This document shows positions 19,734-29,259 of a stretch of 64,000 bases of DNA, piece after piece. The stretch comes from Sphingomonas sp. PP-CE-3A-406 (GTDB lineage: Bacteria > Pseudomonadota > Alphaproteobacteria > Sphingomonadales > Sphingomonadaceae). The notes below the pieces were generated by a model. The model was not told where the DNA came from, did no database searches, and was given only the letters and a program-made list of their open reading frames with translations. Numbering within the stretch: the stretch's first letter is position 1; each line of letters starts with the position of its first letter. The stretch lies in contig NZ_RCWY01000002.1 in assembly GCF_003688625.1 (NCBI RefSeq), positions 682,001 to 746,000 on the forward strand. Reading direction: 5' to 3'. The position numbers and the translations under genes were made by a program.

Positions 19734-20705
19734 TCAGTCAGTCCGATGCTCGCCCTTGACCCAACGCACCGTCCCCGACGACGCCCGCATCACCACGCTC
19801 TCGGTGGTCATCTTGCCCTTCTTCCGCTTCACGCCAGCCAACAACGACCCATCGGTAACGCCGGTCGCCGCGAAGATACAGTCGCCCTTCGCCAGCTCGG
19901 ACAGGTCATACTGCTTGTCGAGATCGGTGATCCCCCACTTCGCAGCGCGCCCACGCTCGTCGTCGTTGCGGAACAGCAGCCGGCCCTTGAACTGCCCGCC
20001 GACGCAGCGCAGCGCCGCGCACGCCAGCACGCCCTCGGGCGCGCCGCCGGAGCCCATGTACACGTCGACGGTCGTCTCGGGATCCGACGTCGCGATCACG
20101 CCGGCGACGTCGCCGTCACCGATCAGCATGATCCCGCAGCCGACTTTCCGGAGCTCGGCGATCAGCGCCTCGTGACGCGGCCGGTCGAGCACGCACACGA
20201 TCAGGTCGCGCGCCGGCACGCCCTTTGCGGCGGCCACGGCATTGATGTTCTCGGTCGGGGTCTTGTCGAGATCGATGATGCCCTCGGGATAGCCCGGCCC
20301 GACCGCGATCTTGTCCATGTAGACGTCGGGCGCGTTGAGCAGCCCGCCCTCCTCGGCGATCGCCAGCACGGCGAGGCTGTTCGGCCCCGCGGTCGCGCAG
20401 ATCGTCGTGCCTTCGAGCGGATCGAGCGCGATGTCGATCTTCGGACCCTTGCCGATCGCGGAGCCGACCTTCTCGCCGATGAACAGCATCGGAGCCTCGT
20501 CGCGCTCGCCCTCGCCGATCACGACGGTGCCGTCCATGTACAGCGAGTTGAGCGCCTCGCGCATAGCCTCGACCGCGGCCGCATCCGCCGCCTTCTCGTC
20601 ACCGCGCCCGACGAGCGTGGAGGCGGCGATCGCTGCGGCCTCGGTCACGCGGACCATTTCGAGGACGAGGACGCGGTCGAGAACCTGGCTTGCGGCAGCG
20701 GTCAA
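19734..20705 (-). CDS. glpX: Class II fructose-1,6-bisphosphatase
   Basis: Hydrolyses fructose 1,6-bisphosphate to fructose 6-phosphate in gluconeogenesis; GlpX type, in some bacteria also active on sedoheptulose bisphosphate. The product is 323 residues. Motifs are VIGEGERDEAPML, DPLEGTT (metal and phosphate site) and MGSGGAPEGVLA. A TTG start at 20705 is preferred: it has a GAGGAG ribosome binding site 7 nt upstream and the protein then begins MTAAASQVLDRVLVLEM, as homologues do. Earlier in-frame starts would add unrelated sequence overlapping dapD. It is the last gene of the HAD-dapD-glpX run. Confidence 0.93.
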   Translation of the reverse strand: MTAAASQVLDRVLVLEMVRVTEAAAIAASTLVGRGDEKAADAAAVEAMREALNSLYMDGTVVIGEGERDEAPMLFIGEKVGSAIGKGPKIDIALDPLEGTTICATAGPNSLAVLAIAEEGGLLNAPDVYMDKIAVGPGYPEGIIDLDKTPTENINAVAAAKGVPARDLIVCVLDRPRHEALIAELRKVGCGIMLIGDGDVAGVIATSDPETTVDVYMGSGGAPEGVLACAALRCVGGQFKGRLLFRNDDERGRAAKWGITDLDKQYDLSELAKGDCIFAATGVTDGSLLAGVKRKKGKMTTESVVMRASSGTVRWVKGEHRTD

Positions 20706-20712
20706 AATATTT

Positions 20713-20718
20713 CTCCTC
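20713..20718 (-). promoter_or_regulatory. Ribosome binding site fixing the TTG start of glpX
   Basis: GAGGAG on the minus strand, separated by 7 nt (AAATATT) from TTG at 20705. This strong site decides the rare TTG start over longer frames running back to 20831. Confidence 0.8.
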
Positions 20719-20766
20719 GGAATGTTTCGGCGGGGATAGGCAGCAGTCGCAGCATTGTCGACCCGA

Positions 20767-21585
20767 TCAGTCCCTGAGCAGGTCGTTGATGCTGGTCTTG
20801 GAGCGGGTTTGCGCGTCGACCCGTTTGACAATCACGGCGCAATACAAGGCCGGTTTCCCGTCCCCGCCGCCGATCGAGCCCGGCACGACCACCGCGTACG
20901 GCGGCACTTCGCCCTTGAACACTTCGCCGGTCGCGCGGTCGATGATCTTGGTCGACGCGCCCAGATACACGCCCATCGACAGCACCGCGCCCTCGCCGAC
21001 GCGGACGCCCTCGGCCACTTCCGCGCGCGCGCCGATGAACGCGCCATCGCCGATGATGACGGGATCCGCCTGCAACGGCTCGAGCACGCCGCCGATGCCA
21101 GCACCGCCCGACAGATGGACGTTCTTGCCGATCTGCGCGCACGACCCGACCGTCGCCCAGGCGTCGACCATCGTCCCCTCGCCGACATACGCGCCGATAT
21201 TGACGAAGCTCGGCATCAGGATCGCACCCTTGGCGATGAAGCTCCCGCGTCGCGCGACCGCACCCGGCACGACGCGGATACCCGCCGAGCGGAACTCCGC
21301 CTCGCCCCAGCTCGAGAACTTCGACGGCACCTTGTCGAACCCCGGGGACCCCGCCGAACCGCCGTCGATCACGACGTTGTCGTTGAGCCGGAACGACAGC
21401 AGCACCGCCTTCTTCAGCCACTGGTTGACCTGCCAGCCGTCAGCCGTCGGCTCGGCAACGCGCGCGGTCCCTGCGTCCAGCATCGCCAGCGCGGACTCGA
21501 CGGCGTCGCGCACTTCGCCCTTGGTATCGAGTCCGAGGTTCGCGCGATCGTCCCAGGCGGCGTCGATGATGGTCTGCAAGGTCAT
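20767..21585 (-). CDS. dapD: 2,3,4,5-tetrahydropyridine-2,6-dicarboxylate N-succinyltransferase
   Basis: Succinyl-CoA-dependent step of lysine and diaminopimelate biosynthesis in the cytoplasm. The product is 272 residues, the family length. An N-terminal helical domain (to about 100) is followed by a left-handed beta-helix of hexapeptide repeats, with [20 protein letters not shown] and [14 protein letters not shown] containing the catalytic region. Its ATG overlaps the stop of the upstream HAD gene (ATGA, 21582-21585). Confidence 0.96.
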   Translation of the reverse strand: MTLQTIIDAAWDDRANLGLDTKGEVRDAVESALAMLDAGTARVAEPTADGWQVNQWLKKAVLLSFRLNDNVVIDGGSAGSPGFDKVPSKFSSWGEAEFRSAGIRVVPGAVARRGSFIAKGAILMPSFVNIGAYVGEGTMVDAWATVGSCAQIGKNVHLSGGAGIGGVLEPLQADPVIIGDGAFIGARAEVAEGVRVGEGAVLSMGVYLGASTKIIDRATGEVFKGEVPPYAVVVPGSIGGGDGKPALYCAVIVKRVDAQTRSKTSINDLLRD

Positions 21586-22247
21586 GATGTCTCCAGGATG
21601 GTTTCGAGCCACGGCGCAAGCACCGGCACGGTAAAATCGATGTGATCGCGCGCCGCGTCGGGCGACTGCTCGGAGCCGTTGTCGATCCACACGGTGGTCA
21701 TCCCGATCGCCTTGGCCGGCGCCAGGTTGCGCGCCATGTCGTCCGCGAACAGCGACTCCCGCGGATCGATGTCGAACGCCGCGCAGAACCCGGCATAGGC
21801 CGACGCATGCGGCTTCGGCATCAGGTTCATCGCGTGGATGTCGTGGATCGCCTCGAAGCTCTCGCTCAACCCGAGACGCTCCAGAATCCGCGCCGCATAC
21901 GGCGTGTCGCCATTGGTGAAGACGAGCTTGCGCCCCGGCAGCTTGGCGATCGCGGCGACCAGCGGCGCGTCATGCTCGATCACGTCCATCTCGATATCGT
22001 GGACATGCGCCAGGAACGCGTGCGGATCGACGTGATGTTCGGCCATCAACCCCGACAGCGTCGTGCCGTGATTGTGGAAATACCCCTTCTGCACGCGCCG
22101 CGCCTCGTCATGCTCCAACCCCAGCAGATCCTGGATGAACCCGGTCATCCGCGCATCGACCTGCGCGAACAGGTCCGCGCTCGCCGGGTACAGCGTGTTG
22201 TCGAGATCGAAGATCCAGTTGCGGACATGGTTTAGGCGGGCAAGCAT
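21582..22247 (-). CDS. HAD-family pyrimidine 5'-nucleotidase
   Basis: Haloacid-dehalogenase-type phosphatase of 221 residues. Motif I is DLDNTLYP at 14-21 with nucleophile Asp14 and acid Asp16, motif II FTNGD near 113, and motif [10 protein letters not shown] near 165. The DLDNTLYP form and overall pattern fit the pyrimidine 5'-nucleotidase (SDT1/YjjG-related) group common beside dapD in sphingomonads. It is the first gene of the operon with dapD and glpX and is divergent from the autotransporter gene. Confidence 0.88.
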   Translation of the reverse strand: MLARLNHVRNWIFDLDNTLYPASADLFAQVDARMTGFIQDLLGLEHDEARRVQKGYFHNHGTTLSGLMAEHHVDPHAFLAHVHDIEMDVIEHDAPLVAAIAKLPGRKLVFTNGDTPYAARILERLGLSESFEAIHDIHAMNLMPKPHASAYAGFCAAFDIDPRESLFADDMARNLAPAKAIGMTTVWIDNGSEQSPDAARDHIDFTVPVLAPWLETILETS

Positions 22248-22381
22248 CGCGCGAACCTCTAGGCATCACGCGGTGACGGGGCAAGCCAGGGCCCGCCGCA
22301 CGGTGATCTCCTGCGCTGGTGTTTACGATCGAGTAACGCTTTTCATTCCAATAGCTTGATGGGGAATAAGGGGTGAGATTC

Positions 22382-24709
22382 ATGCGACGCATAAAGGCTG
22401 GCCTACTGCGGTCCGCGACCATAGCGACGGGACTTCTCGTCGCCGCCTGTGGCGGTGGGGGCAGCGGCGGCATCAACAGCACGCCGGCTCCTCCGGCAGC
22501 GCCCACCCCAACACCCACGCCAGTTCCGACGCCAACGCCAACACCAACACCCGCCCCGACGCCTGCTCCCACGCCGACTCCATCCGGCAACGATACCGCC
22601 GAATACCGCGCGACCGTCGGTGCGGTCTCGATGAACGCGCTCGCCGCGTATAACGTCGGAGCCACCGGCAAGGGCATCAACGTCGGCGTCATCGACAGCG
22701 GCATCGACCTGCAAAGCCAGGAATTCGGCACCCGCGTCTCGTCAGCGTCGCAGGACGTTGCCGGCAACAGCACGATCGACGACGAAGGCGGCCACGGCAC
22801 CGCGGTCGCCTTCACGCTCGCAGGCCGGCGGAACGGCGCAGGCTCGCACGGTGTGGCGTTCGACGCGACGCTGATCGTGCTGCGCGCCGACCGCCCCGGC
22901 ACCTGCGCCACTGCCAGCAAGGACGACAAGGATTCGGGCTGCAAGTTCGGCACCGATGCGATCACCAAGGGGCTCGACGCGGCCCGGACGGCGGGCGCGA
23001 AGGTCGTCAACATCTCGCTCGGCGGCTCCGAAATGCCGCAAAGCCTAAAGGATGCGATCGGCCGCGCGACCGCCGCCGGGCTCGTCGTCGTGATCGCGGC
23101 GGGCAACGACGGCTCGGTCAATCCCGATCCCTTCACCAATGTCGCCGGCGAAGTGCAGGGCCGCAATCAGGTCATCATCGCCGGTTCGGTCGGATCCGCG
23201 GACGGTATCTCGACCTTCAGCGACAAGGCCGGCAGCGGCGCCGCACATTTCCTGACCGCGGTCGGCGAAGGCGTCCGCGCGCCCGACGCGACCGATACCG
23301 CCTATATCTGGTCGGGCACCTCGTTCGCCGCGCCACAAATCTCCGGCGCGGTCGCGTTGCTGGCGCAGGCCTTCCCCAACCTCACCGGCGCGCAGATCGT
23401 CGACATCCTGTTCAAGAGCGCACGCGATGCCGGCGCGCCGGGCGTCGATGCGGTCTACGGCAACGGCGTCCTCGACCTGACGCGCGCGTTCCAGCCGCTC
23501 GGCGCGATGTCGGTCGCCGGCTCGAAGACGGTCGTCTCGACGACCGGCAACGCCACCCTGTCCGCGCCGATGGGTGACGCCGCGCAGGGCGAACTCGGCG
23601 CGGTGATCCTCGACGGCTACAGCCGCGCGTTCGCAATCGACCTCGCCAAGACGATCGCGCGTCGCAGCCCCGACCGCTCACTGGGCGGCGCGCTCCAATC
23701 GCGATTCCGCACCGTCGCACTGGCGCAAGGCGGCATGACCGTCTCGATGACGCTCGCGCCACGGGCCAACGGCGACATCGCGCTCGATCGCACCTCGCTC
23801 TCCACCGCCGACGCGACCAGCGCGCGCGCGATCGCCGGGATGGTGACGCAGAAACTCGGCAGCACGCTGTCGTTCGGGTTCGCCTTCGCACAAGGCTCGG
23901 GCGCGCTTAGCGCACAGCTCTCCGGCCAGTCCGAACCCGCCTTCCTGATCGCCAACACCGGCGGCCTTGGCTTCGATAGCAACACGAAAGCCTCGAGCGC
24001 GATGCGGCAGAGCGTCGGCGGGTTCGGCTTCACCGCCGGAATCGAGAATGGCGACGTCCTGACGCAGCGCGACGGCGACCTCCGCCTGCGCGACCGCTGG
24101 CAACGCTCGGGCTACAACCGCGCCTCGTTGACCGTCGACCGCCGCTTCGGCGCGCTGTCGACGATGGTGGCCGCGACGCGCATGGACGAGCGGGATACCG
24201 TCCTCGGCGCGCGATTCGACGCGGCGCTCGGCGCGACCCGCGCGGCAACGTGGTTCGTCGATACCAAGGCGCGGTTCGATGCGGGTAGCGGCTGGAGCAT
24301 CGGCGGATCGATGCGCCAGGGCTGGACCCGCGCAGCGGTGCGCGGCGGTCTCAGCGGCGACGGCCTCGTCCGCACCAACGCCTTCGCGGCCGACATCGGC
24401 AAGGACGGCGTGTTCGGCCACGACACGCTCGGTCTCCGCGTCGCACAACCGTTGCGTGTGGCGCGCGGCGGGATCGACCTCGGGCTCCCGACCTATTTCG
24501 ACTACGCCAGCAACACCGTCACCGACTGGACCACGCAACGCCTCAACCTCGCCCCGCAAGGCCGCGAACTCGATGTCGAGATGCGCTACGGCGTCCCCGC
24601 GTTCGGCGGCGGCCTCGACACCAACCTGTTCTTCCGCCGCGACCCCGGCAACTTCGCCGCGCTCCCGAACGACTATGGCATGGCGATGCGCTACAGCCTG
24701 GGGTTCTGA
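22382..24709 (+). CDS. Subtilisin-like autotransporter with lipoprotein signal (S8 family)
   Basis: Predicted surface serine protease of 775 residues. The lipobox LVAAC places the lipidated cysteine at 23, followed by a Gly-rich stretch and a linker of about 30 residues made of Pro-Thr and Pro-Ala pairs. The S8 peptidase domain spans about 80-380 with the triad Asp105 (VIDSGID), His138 (GGHGTAVA) and Ser314 (SGTSFAAP). The rest, about 400-775, looks like a 12-strand autotransporter barrel and ends in MRYSLGF with terminal Phe. Bordetella SphB1 is a known lipoprotein autotransporter subtilase of this plan. The ATG at 22382 follows AAGGGG; a GTG three codons earlier is an alternative. Confidence 0.88.
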   Translation: MRRIKAGLLRSATIATGLLVAACGGGGSGGINSTPAPPAAPTPTPTPVPTPTPTPTPAPTPAPTPTPSGNDTAEYRATVGAVSMNALAAYNVGATGKGINVGVIDSGIDLQSQEFGTRVSSASQDVAGNSTIDDEGGHGTAVAFTLAGRRNGAGSHGVAFDATLIVLRADRPGTCATASKDDKDSGCKFGTDAITKGLDAARTAGAKVVNISLGGSEMPQSLKDAIGRATAAGLVVVIAAGNDGSVNPDPFTNVAGEVQGRNQVIIAGSVGSADGISTFSDKAGSGAAHFLTAVGEGVRAPDATDTAYIWSGTSFAAPQISGAVALLAQAFPNLTGAQIVDILFKSARDAGAPGVDAVYGNGVLDLTRAFQPLGAMSVAGSKTVVSTTGNATLSAPMGDAAQGELGAVILDGYSRAFAIDLAKTIARRSPDRSLGGALQSRFRTVALAQGGMTVSMTLAPRANGDIALDRTSLSTADATSARAIAGMVTQKLGSTLSFGFAFAQGSGALSAQLSGQSEPAFLIANTGGLGFDSNTKASSAMRQSVGGFGFTAGIENGDVLTQRDGDLRLRDRWQRSGYNRASLTVDRRFGALSTMVAATRMDERDTVLGARFDAALGATRAATWFVDTKARFDAGSGWSIGGSMRQGWTRAAVRGGLSGDGLVRTNAFAADIGKDGVFGHDTLGLRVAQPLRVARGGIDLGLPTYFDYASNTVTDWTTQRLNLAPQGRELDVEMRYGVPAFGGGLDTNLFFRRDPGNFAALPNDYGMAMRYSLGF

Positions 24710-24728
24710 TCCCCCCGCCCCCCAATCC

Positions 24729-24754
24729 GTCATCCTGACGAACGTCAGGATGAC
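24729..24754. terminator. Perfect hairpin of family D after the autotransporter gene
   Basis: GTCATCCTGACG and CGTCAGGATGAC form a perfect 12-bp inverted repeat around AA, 20 nt after the stop. It corresponds to the first arm of family D copy 2. There is no T-tract, so it may act with Rho or as an mRNA 3' end. Confidence 0.7.
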
Positions 24755-24811
24755 GAACGTGAGAGACCGGCGGGGCTGGATAAGCTACCGCTCGGTACCT
24801 ATCTCTGCCGC

Positions 24812-25810
24812 ATGACACGCTATTCCCTGCTCGATCTGGTTCCCGTCATCGAAGGCGGCACCGTCTCCCAATCGCTCGCCAACGCGGCCGACCTCGCGCG
24901 GCACGCCGAGAGCGTCGGGTTCCAGCGCTACTGGGTCGCCGAACATCACGGCATGACGGGCATCGCGTCGGCCGCGACCGCCGTCGTGATCGCGCACATC
25001 GCCGCCGCCACGAAGACCATCCGCGTAGGCTCGGGTGGCATCATGCTTCCCAACCACGCGCCGCTGACGATCGCCGAGCAGTTCGGCACGCTCGACGCGC
25101 TGTTCCCCGGCCGTATCGATCTTGGCCTCGGCCGCGCGCCGGGTTCGGACCAGCGCGTCGCGCGGGCGATGCGCCGCACGCTCGAGACCGACGCCAACGC
25201 CTTCCCGCAGGACGTGATGGAGCTCCAGAGCTACTTCGCCAACGACGGCCAGACCGGCATCGTCGCGACCCCGGGCGCCGGCGCGGACGTCGAGATGTGG
25301 ATCCTCGGCTCCAGCACGTTCGGCGCACAGCTGGCGGCGGCGCTGGGCCTGCCCTACGCGTTCGCCTCGCACTTCGCGCCCGATGCGCTGGATGCCGCAC
25401 TGGCAATCTACCGCCGCGACTTCCGCCCCTCGGCGCGGCTTGCCAAGCCGCACGTCATGGCCGGCTTCAACGTGTTCGCAGCCGAGACCGACGCGGAAGC
25501 CGAACTGCTCGCCACATCGCAGCAGCAGTCGTTCGTGGCGTTGCGCACCGGCAACCCCGGCCAGATGAAGCCACCCCTCGCCGGCTACCGCGAGTCGCTC
25601 GGCGCGCAGGGCAACCAGATCCTCGACCACGTCCTGCAATGCTCGGCGGTCGGCAGCCCGGCCAAGGTCGCGCGCGGCATCGCGGCGTTCGTCGAGCGGA
25701 CCGGCGTCGACGAGGTCATGGTGACCAGCGCGATCTACGACCACGAGGCCCGCAAGCGGAGTTTGTCGATCACGGCCGACGTGATGCAGGAGCTGAAGAT
25801 CGCCGCTTAA
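24812..25810 (+). CDS. LLM class flavin-dependent oxidoreductase
   Basis: Luciferase-like monooxygenase-fold protein of 332 residues that would use reduced FMN or F420-like flavin. Typical segments are [20 protein letters not shown] near 50-60 in outline, [38 protein letters not shown] and a C-terminal [10 protein letters not shown]. No substrate can be assigned. It stands alone after the autotransporter gene and converges on nudC. Confidence 0.9.
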   Translation: MTRYSLLDLVPVIEGGTVSQSLANAADLARHAESVGFQRYWVAEHHGMTGIASAATAVVIAHIAAATKTIRVGSGGIMLPNHAPLTIAEQFGTLDALFPGRIDLGLGRAPGSDQRVARAMRRTLETDANAFPQDVMELQSYFANDGQTGIVATPGAGADVEMWILGSSTFGAQLAAALGLPYAFASHFAPDALDAALAIYRRDFRPSARLAKPHVMAGFNVFAAETDAEAELLATSQQQSFVALRTGNPGQMKPPLAGYRESLGAQGNQILDHVLQCSAVGSPAKVARGIAAFVERTGVDEVMVTSAIYDHEARKRSLSITADVMQELKIAA

Positions 25811-25821
25811 GCCAGCGGATT

Positions 25822-25925
25822 CCCCCCTCCCTGAAAGGGAGGGGACGGGGGTGGGTCGGTTTCCGCATGTGCGCACGTCGTTGCTAAAACCGGCCAACCC
25901 ACCCCCTACCTTCCAGGGAGGGGGA
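25822..25925. repeat. Intergenic palindromic repeat, family C, copy 1
   Basis: Arms CCCCTCCCTGAAAGGGAGGGG, then GGGGGTGGGTCGG, inverted as AACCCACCCCCTACC and TTCCAGGGAGGGG. It separates the convergent LLM and nudC genes. Related copies are at 41245 and 55638. Confidence 0.85.
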
Positions 25926-25950
25926 CATGTGGCGTTAGAAGCGGCCGGCC

Positions 25951-26838
25951 CTACTCCCCCGCCCATTCCTTCAGCAGCGTATACGCAATCGCATAAGGCG
26001 GCGGCGCCACGAACGGCCCCTCCTCCCCGCGCAACACCGCGCGCACCATCTCGCGCGGCACCCACATCGCATCCTCGAGCTCGTTCACATCGAGCGTGAT
26101 CGCATCGTCCTCTGCCTCCGCGACGCATGCCATCATCAGCGAAGACGGAAACGGCCAGGGCTGGCTCGCAACATACCGCACCTTGCCGACCCGCACACCC
26201 GACTCCTCAAGGATCTCACGCGCGACCGCTTCCTCGATCGACTCGGCCGGCTCGACGAAACCGGCCAGCGCGGAATACCGCCCCGCCGGCCACCCCTTGC
26301 CGCGCCCGAGCAGCGCACGCCCGTCATGCTCGGCGATCATGATGACGACCGGATCGACGCGCGGGAAATGCTCGGTCCCGCAGTTCGGGCACTTCCGCGC
26401 CCACCCCGCCCGGAACATCTCGGTCGGCGAACCGCACTTCGCGCAGAAGCCGTGCCGGACATGCCAGTCGATGACACTGCGCGCGCCAGCGTACGTCGCC
26501 GCCTCACCCGGCGCGAGCGCGGCGAGCACCGCCATCAGCGCAGGCGACCGCATCGCCGGCGCATTGTCGACGCGCATGCCCGCCAGCAGCGCCGCGAAAT
26601 GCGGCCGCCCGCTCTCGTCGAGCCCAAGCAGGATAGGCTCGGCATCGTCGGGCATGTCCGCCATCGACGTCCAGGCCAGGTGTCCGTCGTCGGTCGTGCC
26701 CGGCAGCAGCCCGTCGAGCACCAGCAACCGCGCCCGCCAATCGCGCTGCGCCGCCGCCAGCCCTTCGGGATCGTGCCGCAAAGCATCGGACCGGTCGAGC
26801 GTCCCACCGGTGAACCCAGGTGCGTCCATCACGCTCAT
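25951..26838 (-). CDS. nudC: NAD(+) diphosphatase (NADH pyrophosphatase, NudC)
   Basis: Nudix hydrolase that splits NAD(H) to NMN(H) and AMP; NudC also removes NAD caps from RNA in some bacteria. The 295-residue product has a zinc ribbon (Cys132, Cys135, Cys150, Cys153), a Nudix box GFVEPAESIEEAVAREILEE at 193-212 continuing ESG, and the NudC-specific SQPWPFPSS at 225-233. The start overlaps the stop of the upstream beta-lactamase-fold gene (ATGA). Confidence 0.95.
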   Translation of the reverse strand: MSVMDAPGFTGGTLDRSDALRHDPEGLAAAQRDWRARLLVLDGLLPGTTDDGHLAWTSMADMPDDAEPILLGLDESGRPHFAALLAGMRVDNAPAMRSPALMAVLAALAPGEAATYAGARSVIDWHVRHGFCAKCGSPTEMFRAGWARKCPNCGTEHFPRVDPVVIMIAEHDGRALLGRGKGWPAGRYSALAGFVEPAESIEEAVAREILEESGVRVGKVRYVASQPWPFPSSLMMACVAEAEDDAITLDVNELEDAMWVPREMVRAVLRGEEGPFVAPPPYAIAYTLLKEWAGE

Positions 26839-28187
26839 CGGCGCAACCTCGCCGCATCCTGGAGCAGCGCCGCGACCACCTGCTGGCGGAGCGGTATCCG
26901 GTCCGCCGGGAAGTAATTGACCATCACGTTGCCGCGCGAATGCTTCGACGGATCGACCCAGGCTATCGTCCCCGCCGCGCCGCCCCAGGCATAGGTGCCC
27001 TTGCCCGGACCGTTCGGCGTCGTGGTCAGCACCACGGAACCGCCCGCGCCAAAGCCCATGTTGCTCCCCTGCGTCCCCCCGGTACCGCCACCAACTCCGC
27101 CGAACACGACGCCCGCCGGCAACAGATTCGACGTCGCCAGCGCGATCGTCTCGGGCTTCATCACGCGCACGCCGTCGAGCGCGCCGCCGTCCTGGATCAT
27201 GTGCAGGAACCGGTCGTAGTCACGCGCCGACATCACCAGGCCAGCGCCACCATACGGGAAGCTCGGCTTCTGCAGGAACACCGACGTCGCCGCCGGATCG
27301 AGCGGCGTCCGCGTATCGCCGATGAACGCGTAGTTGGTCGCGAGCCGCCCGACCTCGCGCTGCGGCACCTGCCAGAAGCTGGACTTCATCTTCAGCGGAT
27401 CGAACAGTCGCGTCTGCACGAACCGTTCGAAGCTCATGCCCGACGCGACCTCGATCACGCGGCCCATCACGTCGAGCCCGATCGAATAGCTCCACTTGGT
27501 GCCGGGGTCCGCGATCAGCGGCAGCGTCGCGACGCGGTTCGCGAACTCCTCGAGCGATTTCGGCCGGACGGGCCGCATCTTCTCTTCCATCGCCGCGCTG
27601 ACCGACAGCGGCAGGATCCCGAGCCGCTCATATTCCTTGAGCAGCGGCCCCTTGGTGACGATCGTGTAGCCGAGCCCGGCGGTATGCGTCAGCAGGTTGC
27701 GGATCGTGATCGGCCGCGTCGCCGGGCGCGTGGCGAGCGACGTATCGGGGCTGGTCGCGACCTTCATGTCCTTGAACGCCGGTATATATTTGCTGACCGG
27801 GTCGTCGAGGTTGAGCTTGCCGTCCTCGACCAGCATCATCGCCGACATGCCCGTGATCGGCTTGGACATCGAATAGACGCGCCACAGCGAATCGGGGCCG
27901 GCGGCGGGTGCGTTCGGATCGTCGCTGATCTTTCCGGCAGAGGGAAACAAGGTCGGGCCTTCGCCCACACCGAATGCGCCGACGACTCCCGGCATCTTGT
28001 TCTGCGCGACATAGCCATCGAACAACGCGGTAGTCGCGGGCAGCAGCGCGTTGACCGGAATCGTCATCCGGGGCGTTGGCCGAGCCTGCGGGCTCACCTG
28101 CGGACGCGGCTGCGCCTGCTGGGCATAGGCCGTGGCGGCAGCCAATGCGGCGAGGCCGCCCGTCGAAATCCAGTGCACCAGTTTCAT
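26835..28187 (-). CDS. Beta-lactamase-fold serine hydrolase (class C / EstB-like), secreted
   Basis: Penicillin-binding-protein fold esterase or peptidase of 450 residues with a signal peptide cut near residue 22 (TAYAQ). The active-site SxxK is Ser106-Met-Ser-Lys109 (VYSMSKPITG); a YSIG segment near 220 is in the position of the YxN tyrosine; a C-terminal WGGAAGTIAWVDP stands where KTG or HxG lies in relatives. Substrate is unknown; a resistance role is not implied. It overlaps mutY upstream and nudC downstream by four bases each, so all three should be one transcript. The ATG at 28187 starts the signal peptide. Confidence 0.88.
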   Translation of the reverse strand: MKLVHWISTGGLAALAAATAYAQQAQPRPQVSPQARPTPRMTIPVNALLPATTALFDGYVAQNKMPGVVGAFGVGEGPTLFPSAGKISDDPNAPAAGPDSLWRVYSMSKPITGMSAMMLVEDGKLNLDDPVSKYIPAFKDMKVATSPDTSLATRPATRPITIRNLLTHTAGLGYTIVTKGPLLKEYERLGILPLSVSAAMEEKMRPVRPKSLEEFANRVATLPLIADPGTKWSYSIGLDVMGRVIEVASGMSFERFVQTRLFDPLKMKSSFWQVPQREVGRLATNYAFIGDTRTPLDPAATSVFLQKPSFPYGGAGLVMSARDYDRFLHMIQDGGALDGVRVMKPETIALATSNLLPAGVVFGGVGGGTGGTQGSNMGFGAGGSVVLTTTPNGPGKGTYAWGGAAGTIAWVDPSKHSRGNVMVNYFPADRIPLRQQVVAALLQDAARLRR

Positions 28188-29233
28188 GCAGCTCTCCGTA
28201 TGGCTTTGCCGGCTTTGGCGAAAACGGTCGGAAGCCCGGCGGTATCCAGCTCGTCGATCGGCCACCATTCGCTTGCCGTTGGAACGCGCGGTTGATGCGC
28301 CTCGACCGTCGCCACCGCAAGCGTCAGTTGCAGATCGAAATGGGTAAATCCGTGCGCCACGTTCTCGTCCAGCATCCGCCAGTCCGCCTGCGCCGGCGCG
28401 TCCTCGAAACCGGGTGAAGCCGCGCCCCAAGGCCCGGTCGGAAACGCGCGCATCCCGCCCAGCAGACCCTTGTCCGGCCGCCGCACCAGCAACACCTGCC
28501 CGTCGCGCTCCAGCCAGAAGATCGTCCCGTACCGCTGAGGCTTGGCCGCCTTCTTCGCCTTCACCGGCAACCGCTCCGGCGCGCCCTGAGCGAAACCCTC
28601 GCAAAACGCGCGGATCGGACACAGCAAACATTTCGGCGCGCGCGTCGTACAGATCCCCGACCCCAGATCCATCATCGCCTGTGCGAAATCGCCCGCCCGA
28701 GCATCCGGCGTGATCGAGTCCGCCGCGACCCGAATCGCAGGCCGCGCCGCCGGCAAGGACGTCTGAATCGCAAACAGCCGCGCAACCACTCGCTCGACAT
28801 TCGCGTCGACCACCACCGCCCGCTCGCCAAACGCGATCGCCGCCACCGCCGCGGCCGTATAAGCGCCGAGCCCCGGCAGCGCGCGCAGCTCCACCTCGGT
28901 CCCCGGAAACACGCCGCCATGCTCGGCGACCACGGCCTTCGCCGCCTTCACCAGATTGCGCGCCCGAGCATAATAGCCAAGCCCCGCCCAGGCCGCCATC
29001 ACATCGGCATCGTCCGCCGCCGCCAAGCTCGCGAAATCCGGCCACCGCGCGGTCCACGCGAGGAACCGCGGCGTCACCGCGGCCACCGTCGTCTGCTGCA
29101 ACATCACCTCGGACAGCCACACCCGGTACGGATCGACCGCCTCTCCCGGCTTCGCGCGCCACGGCAGGTCGCGACGATGCGCGTCATACCAGTCGAGCAG
29201 GGCCCCGGAGACCGAAGAGCGCTTGGCGTTCAC
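28184..29233 (-). CDS. mutY: A/G-specific adenine DNA glycosylase
   Basis: Removes adenine mispaired with 8-oxoguanine. The 349-residue product has the HhH-GPD domain with catalytic Glu42 (SEVMLQQT) and Asp143 (VVDANVERV), a [4Fe-4S] loop Cys195-X6-Cys202-X2-Cys205-X5-Cys211, and a C-terminal Nudix-like 8-oxoG recognition domain from about 235. It begins with GTG, only 14-26 nt from the divergent dciA-like start, so the two promoters must overlap the opposite coding regions. Confidence 0.95.
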   Translation of the reverse strand: MNAKRSSVSGALLDWYDAHRRDLPWRAKPGEAVDPYRVWLSEVMLQQTTVAAVTPRFLAWTARWPDFASLAAADDADVMAAWAGLGYYARARNLVKAAKAVVAEHGGVFPGTEVELRALPGLGAYTAAAVAAIAFGERAVVVDANVERVVARLFAIQTSLPAARPAIRVAADSITPDARAGDFAQAMMDLGSGICTTRAPKCLLCPIRAFCEGFAQGAPERLPVKAKKAAKPQRYGTIFWLERDGQVLLVRRPDKGLLGGMRAFPTGPWGAASPGFEDAPAQADWRMLDENVAHGFTHFDLQLTLAVATVEAHQPRVPTASEWWPIDELDTAGLPTVFAKAGKAIRRAA

Positions 29234-29259
29234 GCGTCGCCTATGGCATGGGATTGCGG

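Noticed and set aside
22490..22590. Tandem CCAACGCCAACA-like repeats as a separate repeat element
   Set aside because: They encode the Pro-Thr linker of the autotransporter and are explained by the protein.
26835..28187. Beta-lactamase-fold gene as an antibiotic-resistance determinant
   Set aside because: The SxxK alone is shared by many esterases and peptidases, and the KTG motif is not present.
28188..29162. Fusion of a longer upstream frame to the beta-lactamase-fold protein
   Set aside because: That stretch is in the wrong frame of mutY; the signal peptide starts at 28187.
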